DNA of 64,000 nucleotides from NCBI RefSeq assembly GCF_041912895.1, contig NZ_JAYSGI010000003.1, positions 124,001 to 188,000 of the forward strand, given 5' to 3'. Position numbers and translations under genes: made by a program. The stretch is from Pelagerythrobacter sp041912895. Its GTDB lineage: Bacteria; Pseudomonadota; Alphaproteobacteria; Sphingomonadales; Sphingomonadaceae. The notes beneath the pieces are model-generated. The model was not told the origin of the DNA. It was given only the letters and a program-made list of their open reading frames with translations, and made no database searches. Positions 25,359 through 34,400 of this stretch are shown here, in pieces. Positions within the stretch are counted from its first letter, which is position 1; each line of letters opens with the position of its first letter.

Positions 25359-26504
25359 GTGAGATTACTTGTTGTATTCGGTACACGCCCGGAAGCAATC
25401 AAGATGGCGCCCGTCATTCACCGGCTCCGGGACAATTCAGCGTTCGAGGTGGAAGTTTGCGTTACGGCTCAGCATCGGGAGATGCTGGATCAGGTGCTTT
25501 CGCTTTTCGATATCGTTCCAGACGTCGATCTGAATGTGATGAAACCGGGACAGGATCTGACCGACATTACGGCCAGTATCGTTCTCGCGCTGCGCGATGT
25601 GTTGAAGCAACGCAGCTATGATCGGCTGCTTGTCCATGGGGATACAACGACCACGATGGCCGGGGCACTGGCAGCGTTCTATGCACAGGTGCCGGTCGGC
25701 CATGTCGAGGCCGGATTGCGGACCGGAAACCTCTACGCGCCATGGCCGGAGGAGGCGAACCGGATGATCGTCGGCCGGCTGGCGGACATGCATTTCGCAC
25801 CCACGGAAACCTCGCGCCAGAGCCTGCTTGCCGAAGGTGTCGCCGACCGGAGCATCTTCGTGACCGGTAACACGGTCATCGATGCGCTGCATGAAATCGT
25901 GGCCCGCCTCGACGCCGATGCGGAACTCGATGCACAGATGCGGGCGCGCTTTCCGTTTCTGGAAGAAGGTCGCCGCCTGATTCTCGTCACCGGGCATCGC
26001 CGGGAAAATTTCGGCGAGGGATTCGAGAACATCTGCCGGGCCTTGCGCGATATCAGCGAGCAGGGCGATGCACAGATTGTCTATCCCGTGCATCTCAACC
26101 CGAACGTGCAGGGCCCGGTGAAGCGTATTCTGGGGAACACCGATGGCGTTCATCTGATCGAGCCGCAGGAGTATCTGCCGTTCGTGTGGCTGATGCGGCG
26201 GTCGTACTTCATCATTACCGACTCGGGCGGGGTGCAGGAGGAAGCGCCCTCGCTCGGTAAACCTGTGTTGGTGATGCGCGAGACTACGGAGCGGCCCGAA
26301 GCGGTCGATGCAGGCACGGTGCGGCTGGTGGGAACCGATGCCGAGCGCATTCGCGATGCCGCGCTTTCCCTGCTGAACGATCGGGACGCGTACGATGCGA
26401 TGGCTCGTGCGACGAACCCCTACGGCGATGGAAAGGCGGCCGAGCGGATCGCCGCCGCGCTGGCAGCGCAAGCCGACGAGATTGAAGGACGAATTGATGT
26501 TTGA
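25359..26504 (+). CDS. wecB: UDP-N-acetylglucosamine 2-epimerase (non-hydrolysing)
   Basis: This 381-residue cytoplasmic enzyme interconverts UDP-GlcNAc and UDP-ManNAc. The family motifs are present: F-G-T-R-P-E-A-I-K at the N-terminus, V-H-G-D-T-T-T, H-V-E-A-G-L-R-T, T-G-H-R-R-E-N and D-S-G-G-V-Q-E-E. The start is a GTG at 25359, preceded at 5 bases by the strong ribosome-binding site AGAGGAG (25347-25353). It overlaps wecC by 8 bases, so the two-step route to UDP-ManNAcA is translationally coupled. Confidence 0.96.
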   Translation: MRLLVVFGTRPEAIKMAPVIHRLRDNSAFEVEVCVTAQHREMLDQVLSLFDIVPDVDLNVMKPGQDLTDITASIVLALRDVLKQRSYDRLLVHGDTTTTMAGALAAFYAQVPVGHVEAGLRTGNLYAPWPEEANRMIVGRLADMHFAPTETSRQSLLAEGVADRSIFVTGNTVIDALHEIVARLDADAELDAQMRARFPFLEEGRRLILVTGHRRENFGEGFENICRALRDISEQGDAQIVYPVHLNPNVQGPVKRILGNTDGVHLIEPQEYLPFVWLMRRSYFIITDSGGVQEEAPSLGKPVLVMRETTERPEAVDAGTVRLVGTDAERIRDAALSLLNDRDAYDAMARATNPYGDGKAAERIAAALAAQADEIEGRIDV

Positions 26505-27753
26505 TCGCATTTCGATGGTGGGTCTCGGTTATATCGGCCTTCCGACTGCCGCGCTGTTCGCCGCTCACGGAACCAGGGTGATCGGCTTGGACGTTTCCAG
26601 CCATGTGGTCGAAACGATCAACGCCGGGAAGATCCATCTGGTGGAACCCGATCTGGACGGCGTGGTGCACAAGGTCGTCAGCGAAGGTCGCCTGCACGCG
26701 ACGCTCGAGCCGGAGCCGGCCGACGCCTTCATCATCGCGGTGCCGACGCCTTTCAACGAGGGGTACGAGCCCGATCTCAGCTATATCGCTTCGGCCGCGC
26801 GCATGATCGCTCCGGTCCTTGAGGCCGGCAACCTGGTGGTGCTGGAAAGCACGTCCCCGATCGGCGCGACGGACAAGATGGCCGAATGGCTGGCCGAAGC
26901 CCGCCCCGACCTCAGCTTTCCGCAAGACGCCGGCAACGATGCCGACATCCAGATCGCGCATTGCCCGGAGCGGGTTTTGCCCGGTCATGTTCTCAGCGAA
27001 CTGATCGAGAATGACCGGATCATCGGCGGGATGACCGAACGCGCCAGCGAGATGGCGGTCGCAATGTACAAGAAGGTCGTGCGCGGAGACTGCGTCGTCA
27101 CCGACGCCCGCACCGCCGAGATGTGCAAGCTGACCGAGAACAGCTCGCGCGACGTGCAGATCGCCTTCGCCAACGAGCTCAGTGTCATCTGCGACAAGTT
27201 CGGGATCGACGTGTGGGAGCTGATCTCGCTCGCCAACCGGCATCCGCGCGTGAACATCCTGCAACCCGGCGCAGGTGTCGGCGGCCATTGCATCGCCGTG
27301 GACCCGTGGTTCATCGTGTCCTCCGCGCCCGACCAGGCGCGGCTGATCCGCACCGCACGCGAGGTTAACGATGCGAAACCGGATTGGGTGCTGCAAAAGG
27401 GTAAGGATGCCATCATGGCCGCGCTGGCGGCCAATCCTTCGCGGACGATGTCGGACATCAAGGTCGCCTGTCTCGGCCTGGCGTTCAAGCCGGATATCGA
27501 CGACTTGCGCGAAAGCCCAGCGCTTCGCATCACGCGCGATTTCGGCGCGCTGGGATGCCGGGTCCTCGCGGTCGAACCGCATATCGACGAACTGCCGGAG
27601 AGCTTTTCGGACTTGCCGATATCGCTCACGCCGGTGGACGAGGCGCTGGCGCAAGCCGACGTCGTCTGCGTTCTCGTCAGGCACTCCGCTTTCGCTGGTC
27701 TGGCCGAGAAGCTTCACGGCAAGGCCTCGCTGATCGACGTCGTCGGTCTCTAG
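26497..27753 (+). CDS. wecC: UDP-N-acetyl-D-mannosamine dehydrogenase
   Basis: This 418-residue enzyme oxidises UDP-ManNAc to UDP-ManNAcA with two NAD+. The N-terminal Rossmann motif is G-L-G-Y-I-G-L-P-T-A. The substrate loop E-S-T-S-P-I-G-A-T is followed by the active-site segment G-A-G-V-G-G-H-C, with catalytic Cys265. The central helix (T-E-N-S-S-R-D-V-Q-I-A-F-A-N-E) and the C-terminal F-K-P-D-I-D-D-L-R-E-S-P-A are typical of the WecC branch. Coupling to wecB supports an acidic aminosugar (ManNAcA or a derivative) in the polysaccharide. Confidence 0.95.
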   Translation: MFDRISMVGLGYIGLPTAALFAAHGTRVIGLDVSSHVVETINAGKIHLVEPDLDGVVHKVVSEGRLHATLEPEPADAFIIAVPTPFNEGYEPDLSYIASAARMIAPVLEAGNLVVLESTSPIGATDKMAEWLAEARPDLSFPQDAGNDADIQIAHCPERVLPGHVLSELIENDRIIGGMTERASEMAVAMYKKVVRGDCVVTDARTAEMCKLTENSSRDVQIAFANELSVICDKFGIDVWELISLANRHPRVNILQPGAGVGGHCIAVDPWFIVSSAPDQARLIRTAREVNDAKPDWVLQKGKDAIMAALAANPSRTMSDIKVACLGLAFKPDIDDLRESPALRITRDFGALGCRVLAVEPHIDELPESFSDLPISLTPVDEALAQADVVCVLVRHSAFAGLAEKLHGKASLIDVVGL

Positions 27754-27783
27754 CGCGGAGCCATCAGCCGCGGTCCGCCGCGA

Positions 27784-29628
27784 TCATCGGGCAAAGCGGT
27801 AGGTTTCGCTGTTGCGATCCAACAGCGGGTGGTGCCACGGATCGATCGCCCGCTTCGTATCCCATCGCGCCTGAAACACGGCGAGTTCGCGCATGTAACG
27901 CGCTCGGTGTTCGGGAGCGAAATCCAGTCCGCGTGACTTGCTTTCGTGATGGATCAGCGTGGCGGCGGGCGTGTAGATGTTGGACAGGCCGCGTTCGCGC
28001 AGCTTTAGGCACAGATCGACATCGTTGTAGGCGACCGCCAGGCTCTCCTCGTCCAGCCCGTCGACCGCGTCGAAATGCTGCCTTTCCACCAGCAGGCACG
28101 CTCCGGTGACGGCGGTGGCGCCGCGTGCGACGAGCGCCTGGGCGAAGTAGCCGGGCTCGCCTTCGGGTAGCCCCCGGTGGGCATGGCCCGCGGCGTCGCC
28201 GATGCCGATCGCGACCCCGGCGTGCTGGATCGAGCGATCTGGATAGAGCAGGCGCGCGCCCACCGCGCCGACGCCGGGGCGTACCGCTTCGCGCATCATT
28301 TCGCTCAGCCAATCGGGATCGATGATCTCGATGTCGTTGTTGAGCAGGCAGAGGAATTGGCCGCGCGCATGACCCGCGGCGAAGTTGTTGATTGCGGAAT
28401 AGTTGAACGGGTGCGGCCAGCGCACGACGCGCACCCGTGGATCGGCTGCGACTGAGTTCATGTAAGCCAAGGTTTCCGCTTCGCGACTATCGTTGTCGGC
28501 GATAATGACTTCGAAGTCGGGATAGTCGGTTTCATGCAGCAGCCCATCGACGCATTTCCGCAGCAGTTCTACCCGATCGCGCGTGGCGACTAATATGCTG
28601 ACCACGGGGGCGGGTGCAGGCATGGGCCAGCGCAGGGCGACAGTACCGAACGGTCCATCACTGGCTTGCGCCGAGGGAGCGACCAGCCGCGAGATCGCCG
28701 CGGCCCGCTGCTGAGATGGCTTGCGCCATTCCCCATGAGCTGTGCTTGTCGTGACTCTGGGCACGTGGCGGACGGATATGGGGCTGGCACCGCACAGGAG
28801 ATGCAAAACGAGTTCGTGCAGCGTTTCCGGCGCGAGGCCGTCGCGGCTATCGAGGCGGGCGAGTGTGGATTCTACCGGCAAGGCGCATGCGGCGGTGACA
28901 TAGTCCTGCGAAAGGAACATCCGCGAATCCCAATTGGGCTTGAACCATGCGGCGCCTTCGGCTCCGCGGCGTCCGATCTCGTCCTGATCGCCGTAAAGCA
29001 CAGTTTGCTCGTCACTGGAAATGTCGGCACGCGCACGATCCGCGGCGTAGGCGGCCAGCGCATGGCGCGGCAAGACGGCGTCCGAGGCCAGCGGGATGAG
29101 GAGCGACGCGCCTACCTTCTTGGCGATTCCCAGAGCGGCATGCAGTGCCGCGATCCTGCTTGCGTACGGCGCGGCGACATGCTCGATCCTGTCGGATTCA
29201 ATGGGCAGCGATGCGTCATTTTCGGTGGTAACGATCACACGCAGCGGTGCGATGCTTTGCCGCAGCGCGGATTTCGCTGCCTGCTGGGCAGCGGAGCGAT
29301 CGGAGTCGCTCGACAGATGGATATGGATGCAGATTTCGGTTCCTGAGAAATTGCCTTTCCCAATAGTTCCGTTCGCTGCCGAAATCGTATCGAGATCTCG
29401 CCGGCCATGGGCTGTCATGCGCCGCTGATAAGCGAAAGGCAGCGCGGCGATCGCTGCCTCAAGGCGATATCGTGCGCGCAGTCGCTTGCCGCACAGGCAC
29501 CACCAGCCGATCGCGGCGAGTCGATCGGGTCGGCAGACCATGAGCAGCAAGATGTCGCTTAGCGTGGGTTTCAGTCCATCGGCCGGCGGGTTCATCGAAG
29601 AAGATAGTCTTTCGCGCCACGCAGGCAT
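27784..29628 (-). CDS. Glycosyltransferase family 2 with tandem GT-A regions
   Basis: This is a 614-residue protein. The N-terminal half (about 95-330) looks like a degenerate GT-A domain and carries the family motif Y-G-D-Q-D-E-I ... F-K-P-N-W-D-S-R-M-F-L-S-Q-D-Y. The C-terminal half (about 340-600) is a canonical GT2 domain: V-S-I-L-V-A-T-R-D-R, N-N-D-I-E-I-I (metal-binding), and V-A-Y-N-D-V-D-L-C-L-K-L with the catalytic-base Asp region. Such tandem GT2 proteins often transfer rhamnose or related sugars, which would fit rfbCBDA nearby, but the donor cannot be read directly. It converges with wecC (30-base gap) and is divergent from the export lipoprotein gene. Confidence 0.9.
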   Translation of the reverse strand: MPAWRERLSSSMNPPADGLKPTLSDILLLMVCRPDRLAAIGWWCLCGKRLRARYRLEAAIAALPFAYQRRMTAHGRRDLDTISAANGTIGKGNFSGTEICIHIHLSSDSDRSAAQQAAKSALRQSIAPLRVIVTTENDASLPIESDRIEHVAAPYASRIAALHAALGIAKKVGASLLIPLASDAVLPRHALAAYAADRARADISSDEQTVLYGDQDEIGRRGAEGAAWFKPNWDSRMFLSQDYVTAACALPVESTLARLDSRDGLAPETLHELVLHLLCGASPISVRHVPRVTTSTAHGEWRKPSQQRAAAISRLVAPSAQASDGPFGTVALRWPMPAPAPVVSILVATRDRVELLRKCVDGLLHETDYPDFEVIIADNDSREAETLAYMNSVAADPRVRVVRWPHPFNYSAINNFAAGHARGQFLCLLNNDIEIIDPDWLSEMMREAVRPGVGAVGARLLYPDRSIQHAGVAIGIGDAAGHAHRGLPEGEPGYFAQALVARGATAVTGACLLVERQHFDAVDGLDEESLAVAYNDVDLCLKLRERGLSNIYTPAATLIHHESKSRGLDFAPEHRARYMRELAVFQARWDTKRAIDPWHHPLLDRNSETYRFAR

Positions 29629-29760
29629 GGCAGATAATCGGGTGGGTGCGATGCTAACAGAACGCTGGGAGAAGCGTACAGGTTTTCTTAGGGCTAGGCC
29701 TGTCCGGCGAATTTCGTTAGTGGGCGCTGATCCTCGAACGAAGATTATGCAAACTCATCC

Positions 29761-30879
29761 ATGCACGTGAAAAATTTGATCATGGTGGCGCTGCTCGTGC
29801 TGCTGGGCGCATGTTCCACGCTGCCGTCGAGCGGTCCGACCGGGTCGCGTATCAAGGATACGGCAGCGTCGGCCGACCTCGATATCGAAATCGTGGAGGT
29901 CGACAGTGTCGCAGCGGTCCCGCCGCGGCTTGCGCCCGTTGCGTGGAATCTGCCGGATCGTGAGCCGCCGCCGACGGATATGATCGGCCCCGGTGACGTA
30001 TTGACGATCAACGTGTTCGAAGCAGGCGTTTCGCTGTTCGGTGGCAACGGCGCCAGCGGTAATCTGACGGACAGCGGTTTCGATCCCTCGGTTCGCATGA
30101 GTGCGCTTCCTCCAGTCCGTGTAAACGACGAGGGCGACATCAACATCCCCTACGCCGGGCGCATTCGCGTGCTTGGCAATACCGTGGGAGAGGTGCAGGA
30201 AAAGATTCGCGTCGCCCTACGCTTCCTGTCGCAAGACCCGCAGGTCACGGTCAATCGCGAGGAAGTGGTCAGCAGCTCGGTCATAGTGGGCGGCGAAGTC
30301 GTGCGACCGGGTCGGCTCGTGCTCCAGACCAATCGCGAAACCATAGGCGATGTGATCGCCCTGTCGGGCGGATACCGCGGGGCGGCCAAGGATCTCGTAT
30401 TACGTATAGAGCGCGGATCGGACGAGGCGAACATCCGGCTGAGCAGTATTCTGGCAGGCGATTACGAGAACGCGGTCGCCTATCCCGGCGACCGCCTGAC
30501 TGTCCTCGCCGATCCCCACACTTTTTCCGTACTCGGCGCGTCAGGCCGCGTGCAGCAGATGCCATTCGCGCGCGACACGATGACCGTGGTCGAGGCGATC
30601 TCGGCGGCGGGTGGACCCAACGCCGGTTCGGGCGATCCCGAGGCGGTGTTCCTGTTCCGTTATCTGGGTCCGGGCAACACCCGCCCGGTGGTCTATCACT
30701 TCAACATGATGAACACCGCGACCTATTTCCTCGCGCAGCAATTCGCGCTGCGCGACGGTGATATTCTCTATTTCGGCAATGCCGCCGCCAATCAGCCGCG
30801 CGCCCTGATCCAGGCGATCAGCCAGTTGTTCGCGCCCGTCGTCACGGCGACCGCAGTGGCCGAGAATTTCGGCAACTGA
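29761..30879 (+). CDS. Polysaccharide export outer-membrane lipoprotein (KpsD/CtrA/Wza-like)
   Basis: This 372-residue protein has a lipoprotein signal peptide with lipobox L-L-G-A-C (Cys18). The polysaccharide-export domain begins near I-G-P-G-D-V-L-T-I-N-V and is followed by SLBB-type segments (V-G-G-E-V-V-R-P-G and V-L-G-A-S-G-R-V). Ending with a short hydrophobic helix (about 345-365), it should form the outer-membrane channel that completes the KpsE-KpsMT machine, although it lies 20 kb from those genes. It heads the rightward rfb operon. Its size is closer to CtrA/BexD than to E. coli KpsD. Confidence 0.93.
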   Translation: MHVKNLIMVALLVLLGACSTLPSSGPTGSRIKDTAASADLDIEIVEVDSVAAVPPRLAPVAWNLPDREPPPTDMIGPGDVLTINVFEAGVSLFGGNGASGNLTDSGFDPSVRMSALPPVRVNDEGDINIPYAGRIRVLGNTVGEVQEKIRVALRFLSQDPQVTVNREEVVSSSVIVGGEVVRPGRLVLQTNRETIGDVIALSGGYRGAAKDLVLRIERGSDEANIRLSSILAGDYENAVAYPGDRLTVLADPHTFSVLGASGRVQQMPFARDTMTVVEAISAAGGPNAGSGDPEAVFLFRYLGPGNTRPVVYHFNMMNTATYFLAQQFALRDGDILYFGNAAANQPRALIQAISQLFAPVVTATAVAENFGN

Positions 30880-30917
30880 CCGAATGCCCGGCTTCCCCCT
30901 GCAAACAGAAGCGGATC

Positions 30918-31484
30918 ATGCAGGTTGAGCTCTTTGACATACCCGATGTGGCGCTGTTCACGCCCAGGAAGATCGCCGACGACAGGGGCTACTTCGCCGA
31001 GACGTTCCGCGCCGACGTCTTCGCGCAGCACTGCGGCGAACACGTTTTCGTGCAGGACAACGAATCGCTGAGCGCCGCGCGCGGGACGATCCGCGGGCTT
31101 CATTTCCAGATCCCGCCACACGTGCAGGGCAAGCTGGTGCGCTGCACCGCAGGGGCGTTGTTCGACGTGGCGGTGGACATTCGCGCCGGTTCGCCGACCT
31201 ACGGCCAATGGGTGGGCGAAACGCTGACGCCGGGGAACGGCCGCCAGCTGTGGGTGCCGCCCGGCTTCGCGCACGGGTTCTGTGCGCTCGAGCCCGATAC
31301 CGTGATCTGCTACAAGGTCACCGGTTACTACAGCGCTGAATGCGACATGGGGCTCGCGTTCGACGATCCGCGGATCGCGATCGACTGGCCCGAAGCGGCC
31401 GATCCCGCCACCCTGTCGGCGAAGGACCGCAACCAGCCGAAGCTGGCCGATCTGCCCGACCATTTCCGCTACGAAGGGGCGTGA
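30918..31484 (+). CDS. rfbC: dTDP-4-dehydrorhamnose 3,5-epimerase
   Basis: This 188-residue cupin-fold enzyme epimerises dTDP-4-keto-6-deoxyglucose at C3 and C5. The family signatures are R-G-L-H-F-Q (catalytic His), K-L-V-R-C-T-A-G-A-L-F-D-V-A-V-D and P-P-G-F-A-H-G-F. It is first in the order rfbC-rfbB-rfbD-rfbA and lies 4 bases before rfbB. Together these provide dTDP-L-rhamnose. Confidence 0.96.
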   Translation: MQVELFDIPDVALFTPRKIADDRGYFAETFRADVFAQHCGEHVFVQDNESLSAARGTIRGLHFQIPPHVQGKLVRCTAGALFDVAVDIRAGSPTYGQWVGETLTPGNGRQLWVPPGFAHGFCALEPDTVICYKVTGYYSAECDMGLAFDDPRIAIDWPEAADPATLSAKDRNQPKLADLPDHFRYEGA

Positions 31485-31488
31485 TCCG

Positions 31489-32559
31489 ATGCGCGTGATC
31501 GTCACCGGCGGCGCCGGGTTCATCGGATCGGCGCTCGTGCGCCATCTCGTGCTGGACAAGGGATACGACGTCCTCACCGTGGACGCATTGACCTATGCGG
31601 GCTGCGAGGCTTCGCTGAAGGCGGTCGAGGGCGAACGCACCCATCGTTTCGTGAAAGCCGACATTCGCGACCGCGCGGCGATGGACGCGGCGCTCGCCGG
31701 TTTCGCGCCCGACCGGATCATGCACCTTGCCGCCGAGAGCCATGTGGACCGCTCGATCACCGGCGCGGCGGATTTCATCGATACCAACGTGATGGGCACC
31801 TTCACGCTGCTCGAGGCCGCGCGCGGATACTGGGAAGGGCTGGAGGGGGATGCGAAGGCGTCGTTCCGCTTCCTCCACGTCTCGACCGACGAGGTTTACG
31901 GCTCGCTCGGCGATGAGGGGCTGTTCGAGGAAACCACGCCCTACGATCCCAGCTCCCCCTATTCGGCATCGAAGGCCGCGTCGGACCATCTCGCGAAGGC
32001 GTGGCAGCGCACTTACGGCCTGCCGGTCGTCGTCTCGAACTGTTCGAACAACTACGGCCCCTACCACTTCCCCGAGAAGCTGATCCCGCTCGCGATCCTT
32101 AACGCGCTCGCGGGACGGACGCTGCCGGTCTACGGCCAAGGGGAGAACGTGCGCGACTGGCTCTATGTCGACGATCATGCCCGCGCGCTCGACCTGATCG
32201 CCGAACGGGGCCGTGTGGGCGAGACATACAACGTCGGCGGGCGCAACGAGCGGCGCAATATCGACGTCGTGCGGCGGGTCTGCACCGTGCTCGACGAACT
32301 GGCCCCTGCCAATGACCCGCGCGAAAGCCTGATCGAATTCGTCGCCGACCGCCCGGGCCACGATGCGCGCTACGCGATCGACGCGAGCAAGCTGGAAGGC
32401 GAACTGGGCTGGCGCCCGCAAGAAACGTTCGACACCGGGATCGAGAAGACGGTGCGCTGGTATCTGGACAACGAATGGTGGTGGCGCCCGCTGCGCGACC
32501 GTTACGACGGCGAGCGGCTCGGCCTCGCTGCGGCGAACGGGGACAAGGCCCCGGAATGA
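31489..32559 (+). CDS. rfbB: dTDP-glucose 4,6-dehydratase
   Basis: This 356-residue extended SDR enzyme makes dTDP-4-keto-6-deoxyglucose. The NAD-binding G-G-A-G-F-I-G-S-A, the catalytic S-T-D-E-V-Y-G and the Y-S-A-S-K-A-A-S-D-H motif are intact, as is the substrate-binding N-C-S-N-N-Y-G-P-Y. It overlaps rfbD by four bases (ATGA). Confidence 0.97.
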   Translation: MRVIVTGGAGFIGSALVRHLVLDKGYDVLTVDALTYAGCEASLKAVEGERTHRFVKADIRDRAAMDAALAGFAPDRIMHLAAESHVDRSITGAADFIDTNVMGTFTLLEAARGYWEGLEGDAKASFRFLHVSTDEVYGSLGDEGLFEETTPYDPSSPYSASKAASDHLAKAWQRTYGLPVVVSNCSNNYGPYHFPEKLIPLAILNALAGRTLPVYGQGENVRDWLYVDDHARALDLIAERGRVGETYNVGGRNERRNIDVVRRVCTVLDELAPANDPRESLIEFVADRPGHDARYAIDASKLEGELGWRPQETFDTGIEKTVRWYLDNEWWWRPLRDRYDGERLGLAAANGDKAPE

Positions 32560-33446
32560 GGATCGCGGTCACCGGGACATCGGGGCAGGTCGTCACCAGC
32601 CTGATCGAGCGCGGCAAGCTCGCCGGTGACGAGATCGTCGCCATCGGGCGGCCCCAGCTGGACCTCGCCGATCCCGCCTCGGTCGCCACGCCTCTCGCCG
32701 CCGCGCGGCCAGACGCCATCGTGTCGGCGGCCGCCTATACCGCGGTTGACAAGGCCGAGAGCGAGCGCGATCTCGCGCTTGCCGTCAATGCAGTTGGCGC
32801 CGGCGCGGTGGCGGCGGTAGCGGCCGATATGGGCGTGCCGCTGATTCACCTTTCGACCGACTACGTCTTCGACGGCAGCGGCGTGCAGCCATGGACAGAA
32901 AGCGACCTGACAGGGCCTACCGGGGTCTATGGCGAGACCAAACTGGCCGGGGAGCAGGCGGTGCTCGCGGCGCATCCGGGCGGCAGCGCGATCCTGCGCA
33001 CCGCCTGGGTCTACAGCCCGTTCGGAGCCAATTTCGTGCGCACCATGTTGCGACTCGCGGCCGAACGCGACGAGGTTTCGGTGGTCGCCGATCAGATCGG
33101 CAATCCGACCAGCGCGCTCGATATCGCCGACGGGGTTTTTGCGGTGGCACGTAACCTCGCGGCCGACAGCGATCCCGCGCTGCGCGGGGTGTTCCATATG
33201 AGCGGTGCTGGCGAGGCGAGCTGGGCCGATTTCGCACGCGCCGTCTTCGCCGCCTCGGCCGAGCGGGGCGGGCCATCGGCAGAGGTGAACGCCATCACCA
33301 CCGCCGACTATCCCACGCCCGCGCGGCGTCCCGCCAACTCGCGGCTCGATTGCGCCAGACTGGCCGAGGCGCATGGCGTCGCTTTGCCCGACTGGCGAGA
33401 TTCGTTGCCCCCGGTCGTCGAACGGCTGCTGGCCGAGACGGCCTGA
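32556..33446 (+). CDS. rfbD: dTDP-4-dehydrorhamnose reductase
   Basis: This 296-residue NADPH-dependent SDR performs the last step to dTDP-L-rhamnose. It has T-G-T-S-G-Q-V near the N-terminus, S-T-D-Y-V-F-D-G and Y-G-E-T-K-L-A-G-E (catalytic Tyr/Lys). The ATG at 32556 overlaps the rfbB stop. rfbA follows after 36 bases containing a good ribosome-binding site (GAGGA). Confidence 0.95.
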   Translation: MRIAVTGTSGQVVTSLIERGKLAGDEIVAIGRPQLDLADPASVATPLAAARPDAIVSAAAYTAVDKAESERDLALAVNAVGAGAVAAVAADMGVPLIHLSTDYVFDGSGVQPWTESDLTGPTGVYGETKLAGEQAVLAAHPGGSAILRTAWVYSPFGANFVRTMLRLAAERDEVSVVADQIGNPTSALDIADGVFAVARNLAADSDPALRGVFHMSGAGEASWADFARAVFAASAERGGPSAEVNAITTADYPTPARRPANSRLDCARLAEAHGVALPDWRDSLPPVVERLLAETA

Positions 33447-33482
33447 GCCATTGCCGCCAACCATCTTGAGGAGGACCACCAG

Positions 33483-34346
33483 ATGAAGGGGATCATCCTG
33501 GCCGGAGGCAGCGGCACGCGCCTCTATCCGATGACGCTCGCCTCGTCGAAGCAGATCATGCCGGTCTACGACAAGCCGATGATCTACTATCCACTCAGCA
33601 CACTGATGCTGGCCGGAATCCGCGAGGTGCTGATCATCTCGACCCCGCGCGACCTGCCCGCCTTCCGCGAGCTGCTGGGCGATGGGTCGCAGTGGGGTAT
33701 GGCGCTCGAATATGCCGAACAGCCGAGCCCGGACGGGCTGGCGCAGGCCTATGTCATCGGGGCGGATTTCGTGGCCGGCGGACCCTCGGCGCTGATCCTG
33801 GGGGACAATATCTTCTACGGGCACGGCTTGCCCGAACTGATGCGTGGGGCCCGCGTGAAGACGAGCGGGGCAAGCGTGTTCGCCTATCACGTCACCGATC
33901 CGGAACGGTATGGCGTGGTCGATTTCGATGTCGAAATGACGGCGCTCTCGATCGAGGAAAAGCCCGCCAGCCCGAAATCGAATTGGGCGGTGACGGGGCT
34001 CTATTTCTACGATGAACAGGTGGTGGACATCGCGGCGAACCTCGCCCCGTCCCCGCGCGGCGAACTGGAGATCACCGACGTCAACCGCGCCTATCTCAAG
34101 CGCGGGCAGTTGAGCGTCGAGATAATGGGCCGGGGCTTCGCCTGGCTCGACACCGGAACGCCGGACAGCCTGCTCAATGCGGCCGAATTCGTGCGCGTGA
34201 TCGAGAAGCGGCAGGGCTTCAAGATCGCCAGCCCCGAAGAGATCGCCTTCCACAACGGCTTTATCGACGCGGCGGGGCTGGAGCAGGCGGTCGCGCGCCT
34301 CGGCAAGTCCGAATACGGCAGCTATCTCGCGCGCCTGCTCGATTGA
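33483..34346 (+). CDS. rfbA: Glucose-1-phosphate thymidylyltransferase
   Basis: This 287-residue enzyme condenses dTTP and glucose-1-phosphate. It has the nucleotidyltransferase signature G-G-S-G-T-R-L-Y-P-M-T, the K-Q-I-M-P-V-Y-D-K-P-M substrate loop, G-D-N-I-F-Y-G-H-G with the metal-binding Asp, and S-I-E-E-K-P. It catalyses the first committed step of dTDP-rhamnose synthesis, although it is last of the four genes in this operon. Confidence 0.97.
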   Translation: MKGIILAGGSGTRLYPMTLASSKQIMPVYDKPMIYYPLSTLMLAGIREVLIISTPRDLPAFRELLGDGSQWGMALEYAEQPSPDGLAQAYVIGADFVAGGPSALILGDNIFYGHGLPELMRGARVKTSGASVFAYHVTDPERYGVVDFDVEMTALSIEEKPASPKSNWAVTGLYFYDEQVVDIAANLAPSPRGELEITDVNRAYLKRGQLSVEIMGRGFAWLDTGTPDSLLNAAEFVRVIEKRQGFKIASPEEIAFHNGFIDAAGLEQAVARLGKSEYGSYLARLLD

Positions 34347-34347
34347 T

Positions 34348-34363
34348 CCCGCGCGTTCGCGGG
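34348..34363 (+). terminator. Small GC hairpin just after rfbA
   Basis: CCCGCG (34348-34353) pairs with CGCGGG (34358-34363) around a CGTT loop, directly after the rfbA stop. No T-run follows, so it is at best a weak or Rho-assisted stop, or an mRNA-stabilising hairpin. The small membrane-protein gene begins 37 bases later. Confidence 0.3.
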
Positions 34364-34400
34364 CGCAGGATGGCGCAGCAATTGCTGGAGGACCTGCCGC

